The position numbers and the translations under genes were made by a program. From Melitaea cinxia (Eukaryota > Arthropoda > Insecta > Lepidoptera > Nymphalidae): 64,000 nt of DNA. Below, piece after piece: positions 59,055-64,000 of the stretch (position 1 is its first letter; every line of letters starts with the position of its first letter). Below the pieces are notes generated by a model. The model did no database searches and was not told the DNA's origin. It saw only the letters and a list, made by a program, of their open reading frames with translations. The stretch spans positions 6,703,501-6,767,500 of the forward strand of contig NC_059409.1 in NCBI RefSeq assembly GCF_905220565.1. The letters run 5' to 3'.

Positions 59055-59378
59055 ATTACAGCCTATACAGTCCACTGTTGGATATGGGCCTCCACAAGTT
59101 TGCACCAAGCGTGGCGTGAACTTGTGTGTTTTGTCCGTGGTCGCCACGCTGGAGAGGCGGGTTCGTGGCCACGGGGCTGGCTTTGTCACGCCGGGGGCGC
59201 TGCTGCCCATCTTCGGCCTGTGTATTTCGGGGCCAGCGGTTGGATGGTTGTCCCGCCACCGGTTGGCTTTTTGGGTTCCACGGTGGTGGCGGAACTGTGT
59301 TGTCCCTTGGTCGCCTCTTACGACACCCGCGGAAAGAGAGGGGGTGGCTATGTTCCTTAGTACCGTAGCCACACAGTA
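59055..59378 (+). repeat. Family A repeat inside the LTR element, A-to-G skewed
   Basis: Full-length family-A copy from ACAGTCCACTGTTGGATATG to TAGTACCGTAGCCACACAG. Compared by eye with the other six copies, about 26 positions that are A elsewhere are G here, against about 7 G-to-A, 6 C-to-T and 3 T-to-C. Examples: TTTCGGGGCC for TTTCAAAGCC, GCCGGGGGCGC for ACCGAAGACGC, TGTCCCTTGGTCG for TATCCCTTAGTCG. The long open frames in all phases here are a result of its high GC content. Confidence 0.82.
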
Positions 59379-59639
59379 CTATATTTACACTGCTATATTT
59401 TTCATGAATTAGCAAGCTAACCAATTGCCGTATTTTACAGCAATGTACATGAATAGTGTGGTATGTGAGATGCCTTCACGTGTGATCACGCGTGTCGGCG
59501 TAGTCATGAGTGTGGTGGCTCCGTATATGGGTGCGGCGTGGTGCGGAGCTGTACACGTGCGATGGCACCTGCACGTTGCTGGCACGACGTGACAAAATGA
59601 CCGTTTTGTTATTTGAGACAAGCGTAATACTGCCTCTGT

Positions 59640-60340
59640 CTGCTTTCTGTGATGGGTATTGCGTAATACAGCCTCTGCCCAAGGGATATCGCGTAATACT
59701 GCCTCTGTCTCTGGATCACATAGTGGGTATCGCGTAATACTGCCTCTGCCCGTAAGGTAAAGTAAATGTTGTGTGATGGGTATTGCGTTGCCTCTGCCCA
59801 AGGGATATCGCGTAATACTGCCTCTGTCCCTGGATCACATAGTGGGTATCGCGTAATACTGCCTCTGCCCGTAAGGTAAAGTAAATGTTGTGTGATGGGT
59901 ATTGCGTAATACTGCCTCTGCCCAAGGGATATCGCGTAATACTGCCTCTGTCCCTGGATCACATCGTGGGTATCGCGTAATACTGCCTCTGCCCATAAGG
60001 TAAAGTAAATGTTGTGTGATGGGTATTGCGTAATACAGCCTCTGCCCAAGGGATATCGCGTAATACTGCCTCTGTCCCTGGATCACATGATGGATATCGC
60101 GTAATACTGCCTCTGTCCGTGGATCACCTGATGGATATCGCGTAATACTGCCTCTGTCCGTTGATTACATAGTGGATATCGCGTAATACTGCCTCTGTCC
60201 GTGGATCACATAGTGGATATCGCGTAATACTGCCTCTGTCCCTGGATCATATAGTGGATATTGCGTAATACTGCCTCTGTCCGTTGATCACATAGTAGGT
60301 ATCGTCTAATGCTGCCTCTGTCCGTTGATCACATAAGTCT
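59640..60340. repeat. 41-bp minisatellite with ~124-bp higher-order unit
   Basis: The monomer contains ATCGCGTAATACTGCCTCTG. In the left part, three diverged monomers form a unit of about 119-124 bases that includes a GTAAGGTAAAGTAAATGTTG spacer; GGGTATT starts recur at 59654, 59778, 59897 and 60021. The right part (from 60087) is plain 41-base monomers with GGATCACATAGTGGATATCG-type linkers. The minus-strand open frames here are translations of the repeat. Confidence 0.92.
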
Positions 60341-60510
60341 GCTACAGACGATGAATGTGACAATGCTCAGCTTGGGCCTTCGACGGCTCCCGCTACTGCT
60401 TCTCCAGGAGTTCTCCCTGGAGACGGCGAGCTCGAGTCCTTATCAGCGTCCACCGACGGCGTTCGTGGTGAAAATGTGCACCGGGGACGGCGCACGGTCA
60501 GGAGAGGCCG

Positions 60511-60900
60511 TGTTAGCATAAGCTCGATTATTTTAATACGTTTCGTGACGTCATGCAACAGTGTTAATAAAAATAGTTTCCTACCCGCTAATACGTTTTG
60601 TAACGTCATGCAATAACGTCAATAAAAGCAGTCCCTACCCGTTCAGAGGGCTCTTTTGCTTCTCGGCTTTCGGAACGATAGGTCGTTGTTTCATGACGAG
60701 TGCGTTGATCATTTTTATATTCAAAGTAGCAGTTGTTTGCTTGGTTAATTTAAATTGTAATTCTCGGTCATTATTTTCGATTGTTAGTGGTTAAGGTTAA
60801 TTTTTGTGATAATTGTTATATTTGTAAAAATGAGTAATAAATAGAAGTTAAGTGTTCGGTTTTCTGTCTTTTTTTTAAATAAATAAGTTTGTTTCTCCTA

Positions 60901-60904
<4 letters not shown>
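60511..60904 (+). repeat. 3' LTR
   Basis: Same sequence as the left LTR, with no difference seen by eye. Preceded by a GC-rich stretch reading as a pol-like tail (ending GTCAGGAGAGGCCG). Confidence 0.9.

Positions 60905-60937
<33 letters not shown>
60905..60937. repeat. (TA)n microsatellite after the LTR element
   Basis: Pure alternating AT directly after the right LTR, continuing into AACTGAAGTCGGAT. The target-site duplication of the LTR element cannot be read because the target itself is TA repeats. Confidence 0.92.
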
Positions 60938-61497
60938 CTGAAGTCGGATAATGCCAACGTTGTACTCTGTTGACTAATTGGAAAGCTTCCTTAGAGCTTT
61001 CACCATGGAAACGGTCATTTTTTTTTTGTTAAATTATTGCTCAATTGTAAAAAAATTCTTATCGGTAATCAAAAAATTTCTGTGACGTCCCTTAGCGCAC
61101 CGCTGAAGTAAAGTAGTTGTTTTGATTTTAACAATCTATTCTTTTTTAAATTATTAGTTAAGAGTGCGTCTCTTATAGGGTGCAAGTCCTAAGTCATCTT
61201 TTAAAATTCGCGACATGGACTAGGTACTATCTTCATCTCCCGAAGTAAAACCTTTTTCTTTCGGCCAGGATTTATTCAAATTCTTTGCCCTTACTGTTTT
61301 GATCGCCTTTTTCTAACTCTACGTGGACGGCCAGATCTTTTTTTCTCATAAGCCGAGGAGGTTTTATTGTACCCAGCCTGATACACAAACCTTTGACTAA
61401 TATCAAGCGTATGGAGAGTTTTAAAAATTGTATATGACTCCATACCTTTGTGTAATGCTATTACAGCGATTCGGTTCTCTCTATAACCCTACTCTAT
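60938..61497 (-). pseudogene. Tc1/mariner-type transposase fragment
   Basis: Minus strand, N-terminal half. YRENRIAVIALHKGMESY and TIFKTLHTLDISQRFVYQ form the paired-type HTH region; YEKKRSGRPR is the GRPR linker. Stops then appear, and further pieces remain recognisable in the same order: RKKKVL, DLHPIRDALL, LLKSKQLL, IFTIEQ-like residues from the first catalytic-Asp region (broken), and VQRWHYPTSV just before the TA repeat. The protein is cut exactly at that point by the (TA)n and LTR element. The catalytic core beyond it is absent on this side. An old inactive copy. Confidence 0.75.
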
Positions 61498-63109
61498 TTT
61501 AATATCACAAAATAATTTACAATATATATATTGGCGTGAAAATAAATATAAGAAAACACAATGAACAATCATATAAAAAAGACAGATTCCAAATTCAAAT
61601 GTAATATTTTGTTTGTTTTTAATAAAACAGTATTTATGGCAAGAAAGACGATGCGAAGAATTAAATTCAATTACAACGTATTTTTGACACCCAATTCATA
61701 CGTTTATGTTAAAGATATATTCTCATATTTCGGGGTGGTTACAGCCTTAGTCCATCTATAGCAGACGATTGGTAATTAGTTTCACAAATTTTCACAAATT
61801 TTGAACATTTTCAATAACTTTAATTAAAGTCTGGCAAAGTTATAAGCCTATTTAAACAACATTCAACTATTGCGGCAAGAAAAGACCAGTTCTTATTCGA
61901 CTACCTCAGTACTTTCCGAGTCGATTTCAATATTCGTCTTCTTAAGTGGTAAAATAATAATAACCTTCCGAACATAAACTCTTAATATTCGTATTTTACG
62001 AGATATAAACCTGAAGCATAAACACGGCCTGATTACGTATTTACTTTTTTTATTGATATTAAAGGTACACGACTGGAATGAATTTTCAAATAATAATGTA
62101 ATGGTTTTTCAATTATACAAGAGAGTTATTTAGCTTTATTTATTTGTTTCAAAAATTATATTACTACTGAAAGTACCTCATATAATTGCAGGTGTAATTT
62201 AATAACAGTACATAACACATTAGTGTATTCATTGTTTATATGAGAACAAAATATTTACAATAAAGCGATTTAGGACTAATGTGTATGAGTATGTATGTGA
62301 TATGTGGTATGTATGTGAGTGTATGAATCTGTGAGTGATACGAACGAAAACTCGAGAGATGTTGCTGAAACGACACGAATGACATTGGATACATATTTAG
62401 TACGGAATTTATAGTTGAAGTCTTATTAAATTATCAAATCATTAAAAGTACTGATGATAATGGCGAAGTAACTCCCATTTGTAATACTGGAATGGTAGAC
62501 TCAGCTCTGCAGCATTCGCAGTTTCGCAGTTAGAAAAGCTTGACATCTGATCGATTTTGCTACTGCACGCTAAATATATTTAAGCTATTTCCATAATTTA
62601 TATTCCATATATTCCATTATTATATTCCACAGCTATGGCTTGCAGTCTATTACTGTGAGGTAACTCTACAGATATTGAGACTATTTATTTCGCAAAAAGG
62701 ACTATTATGATCGGCATTTATGGTCTTGGAGCTCAAGTCTCCCTGCGGGATGTTTTTCGTGAGGTAGACATATTAACAATTGCGTCATAATATATTTATA
62801 ACAATATTTTGTATACGACAGAAATATCGAATGTTTTGATTTATAAAGTAATAATCGCAATATAAACACGAGAAGGAAGAACAAAATTGTAACCACAACT
62901 TTCTGTCTCCTTTTTAGGTTATGGTATTTGCATGTATAACAAAATCCTGAGAACAGATTTAGAGTTTGTATTAAAAAGAAATTAATCGATAATTTTTCGG
63001 TGCAGAACTACATAAACGATAAAGACATACGGACTTAGTGACGCAGAATTTCATGCAAGATATCACCCAATTTGTATAAAAACAGAGTTGAGTATTATTT
63101 TTTAAAAAA
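61498..63109. other. No recognised gene
   Basis: AT-rich. A (GTAT)n-like stretch lies near 62281-62330. The open frames at 61561-61761 and 62705-62896 have no domain. Confidence 0.45.
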
Positions 63110-63265
63110 AGAGTAACTGCGGCGTTTCTTGCCGGTTCTCTCTGCAGAATCTGCATTTGGAATAGGAGGTAGTAGTTCATTTAGTAGTTGTAGTTTTATT
63201 TTGTAAAATAACGACTCAAAGGTGTTTTTGAAGCCTATTTGGATAAAACTATTACTATTTTTGTG
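63110..63265 (+). repeat. LINE 3'-end repeat
   Basis: GGCGTTTCTTGCCGGTTCTC, TCTGCAGAATCTGCATTTGG, GGTAGTAG and AAAGGTGTTTTTGAAGCCTA match a very common lepidopteran CR1-type 3' end (AGTTTCTTGCCGGTTCTTCTC...AAGCCTAxTTGAATAAA). Non-coding or C-terminal scrap; diverged. Confidence 0.6.
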
Positions 63266-63547
63266 TTCAAATCCAATTCCAATGTTATTATATATACGAA
63301 AGAAGTTGAAGACGCTTGACAGATTGTGTATCATTTCACATAGATACAGTTAGAAACCATCCTAAACTAAATACACCTACAGTAAGTAAACGTCTCACAC
63401 ACAACGGCCTACACTAAGATTTAATCTCGTGACATCCATGCAGCCATCCGTAAACACTACAATACTACAAAAAAAAAAACACCCAACCCGCACCGAATAA
63501 CTACATTTCCTGAAAAAATGTTTGCCATCAATAATCGAAGTTGTTAT

Positions 63548-63800
63548 ATGAAAAATGACTAGCTCATTGACGCAGTTTGTACTTTCTGCTCCGCGGGTCG
63601 CGGGTTCGATTCCTATTAGAGTATGGGTGTAATATTTGTGTTTATTTATATATGTTTTATTTTTATGTATATTTATCAAAAAAAAATAGCTAAGTAAAAC
63701 AGTCGGCTGTTACCTATAACAGAAGAATTAATGAAATAAAATGTTGCATACCGTAGGAACAGACTATCGTGTATGTTATAAGAAAAAAAATAGATGTAAT
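63548..63800 (+). mobile_element. tRNA-derived SINE
   Basis: TAGCTCATTGACGCAGTTTG at 63560 fits an A-box region, and GGGTTCGATTCCTATT at 63602 is a B box. Downstream is a TTACCTATAACAGAAGAATT block and TTGCATACCGTAGGAACAGA, matching the tail of a lepidopteran SINE type. Older than the 6466 copy. Confidence 0.65.
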
Positions 63801-64000
63801 AATAAAAATAGTAGACGTAATACTGGATATATGGAATAAGGTGCTTTGTATAGATTTTAGACCTGTGTAGGTATATTTCTACACGTGTGAAGAGACCTAG
63901 ATTAAAGTGTAAAAGCGACTCTAAATATAAAACTCTCCTCTGAGCAGAGTCGATCCGGAACATAGCAAATCTTGTATATTATTTGTATGATGATAATAAA
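63801..64000. other. Window end, nothing recognised
   Basis: AT-rich; the open frame 63676-63963 on the minus strand overlaps the SINE tail and is not a gene. Confidence 0.45.

Larger units (their letters stand above)
57360..60904 (+). mobile_element. Non-autonomous Ty3/gypsy-type LTR retrotransposon
   Basis: Two direct LTRs of about 393 bases (57360-57752 and 60511-60903), both starting TGTTAGCATAAGC and ending TTTGTTTCTCCTAAAA, appear identical base for base by eye; the offset between them is 3151 at every point compared. The 2.76-kb interior keeps only remnants. There is a short basic reading frame at 57818, pieces of RT/RNase H and a later pol segment with stops and frameshifts (58620-59000), an embedded family-A repeat (59055-59375), a minisatellite (59640-60340) and a GC-rich pol-like tail before the right LTR. 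It must have moved using proteins supplied by another element. Confidence 0.88.

Noticed and set aside
58938..59424. Several overlapping 80-146 codon frames on both strands
   Set aside because: They all lie in a GC-rich family-A repeat copy; lack of stops follows from composition, and no frame is shared with other copies.
59409..60086. Minus-strand frames with repeated RQYYAI-type peptides as a repeat protein
   Set aside because: They are translations of the 41-base minisatellite and have no coding support.
59640..60340. CRISPR-like array from regularly spaced repeats
   Set aside because: Contiguous minisatellite with no unique spacers, in a eukaryotic retroelement.

Overview
The window reads as a nuclear segment from an insect, most likely a lepidopteran and probably a butterfly. 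It is AT-rich, one gene is spread over more than 38 kb with introns near 12 kb, and the introns are filled with repeat types I associate with Lepidoptera: tRNA-headed SINEs, CR1/Jockey-type LINE pieces, mariner, CCGACTTCA-ended MITE-like elements and the 'CACTGCTGGACATAGGCCT' and 'GTACGGCTCACCTGATGG' dispersed repeats. The order is inferred from these repeat types recalled from memory; nothing in the window names a species.

Only one host gene is well supported. Five plus-strand exons (17151-17362, 17484-18878, 30836-30924, 42883-43069, 55605-55745) have consensus acceptors and donors, and their reading phases join without conflict. Together they encode an unnamed protein. It has an N-terminal CxxC-containing exon, then a 465-codon disordered, Arg/Ser-rich exon with about 15 RRxS sites, then most of a LIM zinc-binding domain split over two exons, then an acidic conserved tail exon. 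The 5' end and probably the 3' end lie outside what I can see. The Arg/Ser exon is phase-symmetric (1-1) and could be skipped without a frameshift.

1-17 kb (upstream of the recognised exons): decayed LINE fragments (RNase H-like at 2.1-2.6 kb, a conserved C-terminal LINE domain at 3.8-4.3 kb, an RT scrap at 9.5 kb), a SINE at 6.5 kb and CCGACTTCA elements, with long AT-rich stretches between them. 17-19 kb: two coding exons followed by a CpG-rich block at 19.2-19.6 kb that could be an internal promoter. 19-31 kb (intron): a hammerhead-like motif, a 5'-truncated LINE with an 870-codon open frame on the minus strand, and dispersed repeats. 31-43 kb (intron): an irritans-type mariner, inactivated, nested inside an older LINE; a second minus-strand LINE; more repeats and microsatellites. 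43-55.6 kb (intron): hairpin-forming inverted repeats and a small heat-shock-protein C-terminal pseudogene. 55.7-64 kb: a Ty3/gypsy-derived non-autonomous LTR retrotransposon (57360-60904). It has apparently identical LTRs, a decayed interior, a 41-bp minisatellite and an embedded dispersed repeat with an A-to-G-skewed substitution pattern, and it sits at a TA-repeat junction beside a dead Tc1/mariner transposase.

No CRISPR array, rRNA gene or functional tRNA gene was seen. The most interesting signals are the A-to-G-biased repeat copy inside the young LTR element, the dense RRxS array interrupting a LIM-containing protein, and the hammerhead-like motif.
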